DNA from: Penicillus capitatus
Lineage: Eukaryota; Chlorophyta
Length of the DNA: 64,000 nt
Assembly: GCA_965649825.1 (NCBI GenBank)
Contig: OZ287694.1
Location: 1,426,001 to 1,490,000, forward strand
Reading direction: 5' to 3'
This document shows, in pieces, positions 33,466 through 43,300 of the stretch. Made by a program: the position numbers and the translations under genes. The notes beneath the pieces were generated by a model that was not told the DNA's origin, did no database searches, and saw only the letters and a program-made list of their open reading frames with translations. How positions within the stretch are numbered: position 1 is the stretch's first letter; each line of letters opens with the position of its first letter.

Positions 33466-35694
33466 ATGGTTTCGGAGCTGCGACTCTCGAAGATGGACCG
33501 TGACGCGTTCACGTCCCTGCTCAACGCCGCAGCATTCGTCGAAGACGACTACCGCCCCCGCATCAAATATGTGGTGCAGAGACTGGAACCTAGATCGCCG
33601 GCATTTGACATCGTGCGGCAAGTGCTCGAAAGGGTCGAGCCACACTTCGACGGATTGGCCGCCTTTAACACGGCTTTTGCTGGACCGGATGCCACGATTT
33701 GTGCTTTCTATGCCGATAACCTAGGACAGATCGGGACGAGTCACAAGTGGCGAATCGTGAAGGAGCTCGTGACTGGAGCATGCCCATCCCCCACACTCTC
33801 AGACGAGGAGCGACTCGGGCAAATGACCAGGGCAAAGGGGGAAACGTGGCTGGTTTTTGTCGACAGGTATCGGGCTACCTGTCTGGCGACGGCAGCGTCG
33901 AGAGAGACGCAAGTGAAGACGTTGTACCGAAGGCTTCCGGCAAACCTTCGGAGACTGATGCTCTCATTGCCGTCCGCAGCAACAGTAGCGGACATGAGCA
34001 CTGTCCTCAGGAACGCAAGTTTCTGGGAATCCAGCGCCGCGTCGAGGACGGAGGCAGACGAGGATGTTGTGGATGTCGACATGGGCATGGTACAGGCCAA
34101 TGTTGCTGCCACAAATGGGAAGGTCGTAGGACGCGACGGGGCGATTAACTTTGCTGCAATCACCAATGCAGGCAGAGTCATGGTAGGGGCTCGAGAAATC
34201 TGCAAGACATCGCGCCGCGAAGCCCTGGACATGTTACGATTTCTTCAGCGAATCTGCAACGTCGGAGACGGTTCGGCAGGAAGGGTAAAGCACGTGGATG
34301 GCGTGGCGAACGTCATCGCTGACCTCCTCAGTCGAAGCCCTTGGTGGAGGCACACCCTGGAAAGACCTACAACGACCGAAGCTCCCGCGCTTGCGGCCAC
34401 CGCACACCACAACTCCTGGCCAGTGTGGTACCTGCAGATGGAAGATTATCTGAAAACAGGGCGATGTCCCGATGACGCCTCCCCCCAGCAGCGGGCGCGT
34501 CTCAAGCACCGCGCAACCTTTTTTCGCCTTCGCCATGAACGCCTGGAATACTCCGCCGACGGACTTCTATGGACGCCTTGCTGTCTAGACAAGCAGGCCA
34601 TTCCTCAGTGGCTGGCCAGAGCACACGAAGAAGGCGGACACTACGGTATCCAGACCACCACTCGGAAGTTACAGGAAATGATCTATTTCCCCGACGCTCC
34701 ATCTCACGTGGACCGGTGGGTACGTAGCTGTCCCCAGTGCCAACACTTTGCCCGCCACGATCCACCCGTCACGCAGTCATTCAACACATGGCAACACATG
34801 AACCAGTGCGTAGGCCTGGACGTCATCGGCCCCATGAAGCCCGACGGCGCTTCAAAATACATCATCGCCGCAGTAGACCTCTGCACACGATTTTGCCTAC
34901 TCTCGTCCTCCTCGCAGGCCAACGCGACATCCATCATCAAACTGCTCGAGCGCTGGACAGCCCTCTTCGGCAACCCCGATTGTCTGCAGACGGACAACGA
35001 TTCAGCGTTCGTAGGCAATCAGGTGTCCAACTGGATGTCGGCCCGAGGAATCCAACGCCGCACCATCCCAACATATCGACCACAGTGCAAAGGGACCGTC
35101 GAGCGTCTCAATCAAGAAGTCATCCGCCGCCTCCAACGCCTTCAAACTCAAGGCAAATGGGCATCAGCTCTTCCCCAGATTCAGGCGATGCTTAATGCGC
35201 ATCCGAATTCGGTGACCAAACTCAGCGCCGCGCAGACCGCCTTCGGTTATCAACCCCGCACGCACTCCCTTCCCGCGCCACCCACTTCCGCCGCGACACC
35301 TTGCTCTGATGAACCTCATCCAGTACGACACCGCGACCTTCTTGCTACTCGTTGGACCGCAATCGACCACCAGATGCAGCACCAGCAACAACACCAACTG
35401 TCCCAATCTCACCGTTGCTCCGACCTCCTAGTCGGCTCCCAGGTGCTCCTCTTTGACCATCGCGCAAAAACGCACGGCAACAAGCTCACTCCGCAATGGC
35501 AAGGACCGTACACCGTCCACGCTAAATTTTCTCCCCAACTTTACCGTCTCGTTTCTTCTTCTTCCAAGAAACCCTTTCTCGCGCATCGCGACCATTTACG
35601 CCGTTTCTTCCGTCGGAGTTCAACGCAGGGAAGCGATTGTCATGATGATGAAGCGCCGAAGGATGATTATCTAAGAACTGCCTCATCATCATAA
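33466..35694 (+). CDS. Retrotransposon gag-integrase fusion polyprotein, unit A
   Basis: A single frame of 742 aa from the ATG at 33466 (two bases after the LTR; the frame is also open upstream through the LTR). N-terminal 230 residues are gag-like (no CCHC knuckle seen). Then comes HVDGVANVIADLLSR, the end of a Ty3/gypsy RNase H, near residues 276-291. Then the integrase: a zinc-binding HHCC region (HEEGGHYGI ... CPQC) and a catalytic core with D452, D510 and E546 (D,D-35-E spacing), followed by a C-terminal chromatin/DNA-binding region. The stop lies inside the right LTR. The frame is uninterrupted despite the large internal deletion. Confidence 0.88.
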   Translation: MVSELRLSKMDRDAFTSLLNAAAFVEDDYRPRIKYVVQRLEPRSPAFDIVRQVLERVEPHFDGLAAFNTAFAGPDATICAFYADNLGQIGTSHKWRIVKELVTGACPSPTLSDEERLGQMTRAKGETWLVFVDRYRATCLATAASRETQVKTLYRRLPANLRRLMLSLPSAATVADMSTVLRNASFWESSAASRTEADEDVVDVDMGMVQANVAATNGKVVGRDGAINFAAITNAGRVMVGAREICKTSRREALDMLRFLQRICNVGDGSAGRVKHVDGVANVIADLLSRSPWWRHTLERPTTTEAPALAATAHHNSWPVWYLQMEDYLKTGRCPDDASPQQRARLKHRATFFRLRHERLEYSADGLLWTPCCLDKQAIPQWLARAHEEGGHYGIQTTTRKLQEMIYFPDAPSHVDRWVRSCPQCQHFARHDPPVTQSFNTWQHMNQCVGLDVIGPMKPDGASKYIIAAVDLCTRFCLLSSSSQANATSIIKLLERWTALFGNPDCLQTDNDSAFVGNQVSNWMSARGIQRRTIPTYRPQCKGTVERLNQEVIRRLQRLQTQGKWASALPQIQAMLNAHPNSVTKLSAAQTAFGYQPRTHSLPAPPTSAATPCSDEPHPVRHRDLLATRWTAIDHQMQHQQQHQLSQSHRCSDLLVGSQVLLFDHRAKTHGNKLTPQWQGPYTVHAKFSPQLYRLVSSSSKKPFLAHRDHLRRFFRRSSTQGSDCHDDEAPKDDYLRTASSS
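33467..33478 (+). other. Candidate primer binding site, unit A
   Basis: tggtttcggagc, three bases after the left LTR, matches 10 of 12 positions of the tggtatcagagc site used by many elements primed with initiator tRNA-Met. It overlaps the predicted gag start codon. The same sequence is at 56417-56428. Confidence 0.45.
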
Positions 35695-35864
35695 GAGGCA
35701 ACGATGGCCAGTAGCTATTAATGGCCACGTCACATCAGAACCTACCCAGCACCTACCCAGCACCTAGGAAACCCAACATTATAAAAAGGGGATTATTGTC
35801 ACATTGATTATCTTTTGTAAGAAACCTTGTTGCGTCTTCCACCGCCACGTACCTGTCCATATCA
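35638..35864 (+). repeat. Right LTR, unit A
   Basis: 227 bp; differs from the left LTR by lack of one 11-bp repeat and by two substitutions near 35808 (gatta against gatcg). Confidence 0.92.
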
Positions 35865-37751
35865 GATCGCGTCGCGGGAGCCAATCCTTTAGCGAATCGA
35901 GACTTGTGCGCATACATGCAGTGCTTACGAAGAGAGAAGCAGAACGTCTTACCCGTTTGAGGATTAGGATTCTATGATACAGAAGCGCATTCTGGGCAAT
36001 GCGTCATCTGCAGTGATAATGCCTTCTACTATTGCTCCGCTGCGTAGTACGATGCACTCTGCGCTGCACGATGTATATAGGATTGTTTGATGGTGCAGAT
36101 ATTATATGAGACGAAAGGAGTTGACAGCGACGCTGACTGATTAGCACGTCAAAATCAGCGAGAATGCCTTTGTGGTCTTCGGCTCAAACGGCCAGTCGAC
36201 CCGTACACGTTACCTGTTGGGAACACGGCTTAACGAGTACAATAACTGAAGATGGCGGCGCAGATCACGCAATGTGGATTCTCGCATAGGGGTCACGTCG
36301 CGTAGGACACAGAGTTGCCACTGCTTCAAGCGGTTGCGCTTCTGATTCGGCTTAGGAACAAAGGATCGTTGAGAACGATCGACTCCACGCAAAACGCGCG
36401 TGCGTGTTTTGCCGTAGAATAAATGCCTTGTACGTTCGCAATGTCTCTGCCCCTTAAGCGTCGATGTTTCTACAGTGACGCACTCTGACGTGACGCTTCA
36501 TTTGCAAACAAGCATTCTCCTTCTGATGGCTCATTGCGCATGTTGTGTCTAAGTGGAATTGTATCCAGCCATGCGAAGCGCTGCCCTGAAAACAGGCGTC
36601 GCGTTTTCAAAACCGACCGGTCTCTGTCTGTTGGCGCTAATGCAATACCACTTAAAACGCCTTCCACCAACGCCACTTGGAGATCCTCCCGATTAGCAAG
36701 CGCAGAAAAGACATCTGGAATCCAGAACACTCCTAGGAAGACATGATCGAGCATGTGTGCGACTTCCATTGAGAATCTCTTTACGGCTAGTCGATTCTTT
36801 GAAACATGTCGCGAAGAACACGCTCTAATGGAACGTTTTCATTAATCCGCAGTGGCAAAGAATCACAGAAATGTCATCGCACGGGGACAGCAGCCGCTCT
36901 TTGTTCTAAAAAAGAATTGTGGGTGCTGAAGAAAACAAGACAGCACGGCGATGTCGACGTGCAAAGATGATGAACGTGTGGAAGTCTCCTGGGGCCAAAC
37001 GTTTTCCCTCTCATTGCCATCCAAACAGCGAGATTTTACGAACACGCTTAATACTCTGCTTGCCAGCGATTCTCGATCGTCAGTTAGTCTTGATCCACCA
37101 TTCAACTGTCGCAGGTCGACAATCTCTTGAAAACTCCGTACTTTATCTCACGAAACGCGAGATTGCCTTGTCGTTCTTACGCAAGGTTCGTTTCAGGATA
37201 GTACAGAGCAGATTCGACAATGCGTGCAAGCTTATGAACGCATCCGATCCGGACTGGAAACCGTCAGTTGGACGCCATCGACATCTGCAGTCGCGGCGAG
37301 TCGGATAGGATGAGGAACTCCATGCCGCTCACTGTTTGCAAGAGTGTGTCTCGAGAATAAGTTCATCAAGCCCGTCATGTGTTGTCGTACCTGGATGAAG
37401 AACTCGCCAACGCAGATCGCGTCTCGAGTGACAGCTCAGACCTAGCAGAATCACTAAACGAATGCGAACGTCCTCTTCCAACAGTGTCGGCTTTGCGAGA
37501 CGTTAGTCGTACAGGACATTGGATGGCGGCAATAGGCAGAGACCCTTTGAGTCCATGCGACTACGAAATTAAACGCGGGTCGCCGTCGTACGAATAGGCG
37601 TATGCATTCATTGGTTGCTGTTGATGGCGACAGCCGTCGTTAAAACACTGCTGACTCAGACGCGGTCATTATTCCGCGGGCGGGACAAAGCAGCTTTATA
37701 TTGACACTCGCCTGTGCTACCGCGAAAACTATCGAGCCGAAGTTCGTGGAA
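35865..37751. other. Spacer before type II channel, unit B
   Basis: Colinear with 13761-15683 and with 58815-60721. No gene recognised. The last 350 bp are the conserved type II upstream region. Confidence 0.6.
37405..37751 (+). promoter_or_regulatory. Conserved upstream region of type II channel, unit B
   Basis: Matches 15340-15683, with the ctttatattgaca box near 37694. Confidence 0.4.
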
Positions 37752-40339
37752 ATGACAAATTGCTCAGCACACATGAACGGTGACTCCACAGAATGCCGTA
37801 ATGAAGCACCACTGCTTCCACCAGAAGTGCGTCCAGACGAATCGGATACGGACGAAGATGAAAGTAATGCATGAATAGCTTGTCAGAGAGACCAGTCGGT
37901 TTGTCACGATTCTTTCTTCGACGCGGCCTTTGGGACTCCGTGCTTTCCGACGCGGCCTTTGGGACTCCGTGCTTTCCGACGCGGCCTTTGGGACTCCCTC
38001 CGTGCTTTCCGACGCGGCCTTTGGGACTCCCTCCGTGCTTTCCGACGCGGCCTTTGGGACTCCCTCCGTGCTTTCCGACGCGGCCTTTGGGACTCCGTGC
38101 TTTCCGACGCGGCCTTTGTGTCCCAGGTAGCGAAGAGAGTGGAGGTGACGTCCACGTTCCCTACTGGACGAGAGAAGTAACGGAACGGTAAGTCCAAACG
38201 CAAGAACGTTTCGACCAATGAAAAAGCGTCTTCGTGGTAGTTTGATAATCGATTATGGACAAGGGGAAGTTTTCGGGCTGGATAACTCTAATGGCATTCC
38301 AATTCTATGCGACTCGATTATGCAGAAACACCCTGAGTGTACGTTGCTGTTGCTTGAGTACTTGAAGACATGCGGCGAGGATAAAATTATGCTTGGAGTA
38401 CACGTAATGCTGAAGTGGGCGCTAAGCAACCGAGCCGAGGAGGTAGCGAGATTCCTCCTCGACTGTGTGGAAGCGAAGAGGTTGCCCGTGGACGAGTCCT
38501 TCCGCATTCTCGCCAACTGCCTCTTCCCTCTGATCGCAGAGTTTCCCGATCTTGCGAATCGCTACATCAAGAACGACAGTTTCTCATTCGAGTACGGAAG
38601 ATTCTCAGTTTCCCGTTCCTTGATCGAGAAGAACAAGAATCGGCCGATCGCCATGATAACAGAAGAGCCACCGGACGAATTTACGATGGAAGACTCGAAA
38701 ACGGTCAGGGATTTCTGGATAGAAAAGTGCGAGGAGCACTCCGAAGACCTGAAGGAGGAGTCGACCGATTTTCAGGTCGAGATGGCGGCCAAGTTCTTCT
38801 GCGTCGAGGACCCGGCAGTTTTGACGAAAGACGATCCCACAAGAGAACAGCTTTGTGTATGCCTCGACAGACAGGACTTCCCAGCAGATTTTTTCGAATC
38901 CGATGCACTGAGGAACTTGGTTGACTGGTGGTTTTATTATCATCACCACATATACTATTCCTTCATCATGGTGGATGGCATAGCCACCCTGTTCTTCACG
39001 ATCTTTGCCTATCTGTATGGGCACCAAGACAAACTGGGAAAATGGCATCATCAGCCACTGCTGTTGGGACTGTCGCTTTCTTCGATCGTTCTTCGATATG
39101 GGAGCTTTTTCTTCTACTGGTCGTATCCAAGGCAAGAAATCGTTTAGTCGTAATCTGCGAGCCAGCCTCTTAGATGGATGTGTGTAGGCTCAGCATCCTG
39201 TGTATCGAATGTACGCTCTTCATTCAGATCTGCATCACAACTCACTACTACAGTCACTCAGCCTTCCTGATATCCATCTGTTGTATCCTTCAGTGGATCT
39301 CGGTACTGTTCAGATTCGCACTCATCCGATTGTCTCGTAAGTGTGTTCGTTCTTGAACTCTAGATATTCCGTCTGTCACAAGCATTTGATCGAATTGGGC
39401 CGTTCATCTCGATGGTGACTTCGGCAATCAAGGACTCGTGGCGATTTCTGCTGCTCGTGGCTGTTATGATTCTTGGCTACTCGATCGCATTCATGGCCCT
39501 TTTCCAGAGCGGATCCATTGAAGATGAAGACAGCAACTTCAGCTCCCTTCCACGTACAATCGAGACCCTCCTCTACTCGTGCATCGGAAACTTCGAGGTT
39601 GACGTAAGTCCCTGTCCACTTCCCCTCCTATCTCCCAAATGCTGTGCCTGTTTGTGCCGATGCAGATGTTTCGATCTTCGAGGAACTTTCTCACAGTATG
39701 GGCTACTGTGCTGTTCGCTTCCTTCATCTACATTGGCCCGATTATGCTGATCAGTCTGCTGATCGCCATTCTGACGGACACCTACGACAGAGTCCATGCA
39801 AAGGATCAAGCAGAACTGAGAAAACTCCGACTCAGGATCGTCGCCAATTGTCAGCGTTCGGATCGTAGCTCAATCAGACACCTCCTGTAAGTTCATCACA
39901 GATTTTTCAGCATCTTAGTGACAATGATTGACGGTGCCACAGGAAAGCAATAACAGGAGCTTATAGAGGAATTAACGCCCTTCTTTCCACCCCTGTCGAA
40001 ACACCAAATATTTCACTCTACTACATGTTGCTTGATGAAGATCATTCTTGCTTCCACTATTTGGTTCCTGTTGAGGGCAGCGAATCAGAATCGCCTGTTG
40101 AAGAATGGCAAGGAAGAGTGATGGCATTCGAAAGGACCATCAAGTCTGAAGCTCAAAAGAACGCGGAAGGATTCAAAGAGCAACATGCAATCTTAGAAGG
40201 CAAGATAGACGGATTAGAAGAGAGGATGAACAGAATGGAAGGTTCCACGAGCAAACTGGAAACTTCCTCGAGCAGACTGGAGGCTGCTGTGGATCAAATC
40301 CTTCAGAAGTTGGATGGCAATGGCCCGTCTTTAACCTGA
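37752..40339 (+). CDS. TRP-like ankyrin/6-TM cation channel, type II, copy B
   Basis: Seven exons (37752-37863, 38127-38187, 38241-39131, 39188-39302, 39364-39603, 39666-39886, 39943-40339) splice in frame to 678 aa. Same plan as copy A, with the GC-AG intron 3 (39132-39187). Intron 1 holds a minisatellite of 29/33-bp units. The gene is a mosaic. The first part of exon 3 matches copy C, the part from about 38605 to 39150 matches copy A, exon 4 to exon 5 match C, exon 6 and the next intron match A, and the last exon matches C again. This patchwork is the signature of gene conversion. The in-frame ATG at 38218 lies in intron 2. Confidence 0.82.
37923..38126 (+). repeat. Minisatellite in intron 1 of type II copy B
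   Basis: Six full units of 29 or 33 bp start at 37923, 37952, 37981, 38014, 38047 and 38080, each beginning gcggcctttgggactcc. A seventh, partial unit (38109) runs into the splice acceptor tgtcccag. Copy A has only a degenerate single version. The long open frames over this array in all phases arise because the unit lacks stops; they are not genes. Confidence 0.92.
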
Positions 40340-43300
40340 ACAAACAGTCTAGCGAAGGCGAATGCCCATTGTTGATCACAAAACCTTTCAGATCCTTTTT
40401 CTTTTCTTTATTTGATTCGCAAAGGTCGTTGCCTCGGGCGTTGGTGATTTCTGAGTGGATGTCTCTTATCTTGTCGACCCTTTATCCAGACGTAACATGA
40501 AGATAGGCCTGATGTGTTTGGCGACGACCTTTGATGCTGATAAGTTTGATTGCTATCGGTGATCCTTGCTGGACAGTCCTAGAATTCTTTATTGATCCAT
40601 CGGAACGAAACAGAATGTGTAAATATCGGGAACAATAGCGATCGACTTCACGAATCGCAGATCCTTGCTATCTCGCGCAAAGATCGTATCTTCTGTCGGC
40701 CAATCCCTGAATTCGACAAGGGCAGCGCCCTGTCCCTGCCTCTGTTGCGAAATGATGCAATGTACTGTCGCGCCTTAAGTATGTGTGACCTGTTGCTGTC
40801 ATGCCAGTTCTCTGTTCTGTCAGGCAAGACACCCAAAGCCGCTTTACTATCACAGCATGTACTTTTTGTGTATGCACATCTGATGGCTTAATATGCGAAC
40901 TGCCTCTGTCGTTCGACAGGTATCCTCCAATCGGCAGCCAGTGTTCTGGTCACTCTCAAGTAGTTGGCCCGTTGTTGCCTCAAGGCAGGTAGTGAGCGAT
41001 AGTTGAACGCATTACATTCTGTCTTTCGTCAGTAGGAAGACCGCTATGCGTCTTGCCTACTCCCATACAAATGGATGGAAGCTCGTGTGGGATGGATTCG
41101 CTAAAGGACGAAACGCTAGTCGACGGAGCAGAATTTCCGATTCTCGCCCGTGACGCCAGTTTTTGGCTAATTTGCACACTGCTATTCGGAGACCCTTCGC
41201 TTCCCTCTCTACTGTCGTGGCCACACCCCGAAAAGCATCAAGCGCATTAGACGATACAGGAAGGGTCTCCTGGCTGCAATTTGCTGTCGATGCTCTGGAG
41301 ATAAGATGTCTAACAGACAGACAGCATCACGACATGACCCAGAGCTGTCTGAGTGGATTCACAGAGTGCATGGCGAAGGCTCTGTAGAATTCCATGTTCG
41401 ACTGTTGGCGATTACCATTCGGAGCTTGTCTCATCCGTTCAGCACAGCTGATGGCTAAATGTAACTGTTCGCCATTCATACCTTGTCTTTCGACCGTCCA
41501 TCGCTGTTCAAACGTCCTTCGTTCGGTGATGCGGTCCTGCCTGGCTGAGATCTATCATAGATCGAATCCATTGAATCGTAATCCACTTGCAGGAGCAGCT
41601 TTACTCAGCTGCGTTTTGTTCTTCGATTGTGACGACTCGCCGGAATTCGCCTGCCATACTGTTCTATTGTAGCAATAAAAGATACTGCGTGTTGTGTCTG
41701 ATGTCCGTCGCTGGAGACACAGACTGTCTTTCTCACTTCGATGATTCCACTATCCTCTGTCGTACACGAAGGGAGGGACTTCTACAAAGATGACATTGCG
41801 AGAGGAGTCTTCGGTACAGTAGTGCTCCGAGCACTTCATCAGGCCGTAGAAATGATGGTCCCGCTGGTTTACACTCTATGGTTTCCACAGACGTTGCTGT
41901 TGACAAAGGACGATCGCGACAGAACCTGTAACGATCGACGAGTACGAGAAATTCCTGTACTAAGACGCGAAGCGGTGCGCGTCATTCTCTGACGATTCCC
42001 AGGCAGAGACCACTTGACGTGTGGCGACGCTTGCAAAGGCACGCGGCGTGTATTCGACCTGGCAGGAGATGAGGCCAGAGAAGTTCAGCAATGCATGCGT
42101 CACTAGCTTCTCTGAACTGAGATTCAAGTTTTGTTTCTCTGAGGCAGATGATGGAAGCTACGGAGGGGCGATTTCCTATGCAGAGCAGTGCCCGGCACTT
42201 GTTTGAATGATTTTCGCACTCAAGGAGGCAATTCCTTTTGCCCATGATCTTTGATCTGTCTCTATCTGTCTGCTCCCTGTACTGTGTCGTTTCATCTGAA
42301 ACGCAACGTGCGCTTAGTTGAAGAGACGTGGCAACAGGTGTCGTTACATAGAGCTTCTCTTTTCCGCCAGAAATCCTAATCCGTGAACATTTCATAAAGA
42401 GAATCTGTATCAAGTGACTTGTTTTCTATTGAAAAGGGCGACGAATGTGACAAACTGTAAGCGGGCACTGTCTGAGGAGAAATAGCATCCAGCATGCAGC
42501 ACGCGTCGAAGCCGACGTGGACAGAAATTGGAGCTGTTTACACATAAAGACGTTAGGACATCGGAACGGTAAGTGTCTTCACAGAAAACTTAAACGTTGC
42601 ATAGATAGATCTACAACGGATCCGTTCACTCTGATCTTTCAATTCTTGTTTGCATGTTTGCATGCAATGGCACGACGATTAACAATGCCAGTTTCTTTTA
42701 AGAAAGGTGTAGCGATGTGACATTGTAGTAATAGATTCTTCTCTTGAAGTGGTTCGTAGACGACTTTAGTTAGGGGCTCTCCTTTTCCCATGGCTGAAGA
42801 TTTGACCGAGGCGGTACATCGACAATCAAGCATTATTTGAGCGTTCGATGTTTTGAGGTAATGAGGTTAAAGTGATGGAGACCACACGCTACAGTACACT
42901 GTGTTCCTTCTTGCAAACCTCTACTCTTAGATGGCTGGTTATCTCCAACTTGTTGACGCAGACAAGCAAACGGAACGTTAAGGGATGGATGCCCTTTGGA
43001 GGAGGGGAGAACAAAGAGGAGGGGACACTCATTTTTTACTGTTTCCAAGTTGCACTCTACAGACTGGTCTTGCTCTAACGACCATGAACTTAAGACAGAC
43101 AGCCAGTATTTGTGTTGTCCTATCGTTCCGACTTGCGCTATCTTGAATATATCTCCTGATTTCAACAGCGTGTCCATTGTACGTACAACATGATTATTTG
43201 GAGATTAAAGGGAGACTTCTTAGTCACAGGCCATTAGTTTTGTCTTGAGTACTGAATCCATGAAGACGCGGTTCTAAAAGGTTATCAGAAAGGTGTCGAG

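Larger units (their letters stand above)
33226..35864 (+). mobile_element. Internally deleted Ty3/gypsy-like LTR retrotransposon, unit A
   Basis: 2,639 bp from TG to CA with LTRs of 238 and 227 bp and a 4-bp target duplication GATC (33222-33225 and 35865-35868). It carries one long frame with gag-like and integrase parts. Protease, reverse transcriptase and most of RNase H are missing, so it is non-autonomous. A 12-bp match to initiator tRNA-Met-type primer sites follows the left LTR. Confidence 0.92.
13761..35868 (+). repeat. Large tandem array, unit A (type II, type III, serpin, type I, LTR element)
   Basis: Colinear with 35869-58818. The left half (to about 24 kb) is clearly more diverged from unit B than the right half, and unit B contains about 0.7 kb more in the 42.6-43.5 kb spacer. 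The right half differs from B by few substitutions. Confidence 0.85.

Noticed and set aside
33226-35864. Endogenous retrovirus
   Set aside because: No envelope frame and no space for one; LTR, gag and integrase features fit a Ty3/gypsy-type retrotransposon with an internal deletion.
37923-38126. Possible CRISPR array
   Set aside because: Direct head-to-tail units without spacers, in a eukaryotic intron: a minisatellite.
37871-38191. Repeat-rich frames (DAAFGTP-type peptides) over the minisatellites at 37.9 and 60.9 kb
   Set aside because: The 29-bp unit has no stop in any phase, so all frames stay open. The array sits in an intron and its unit number varies out of frame between copies.
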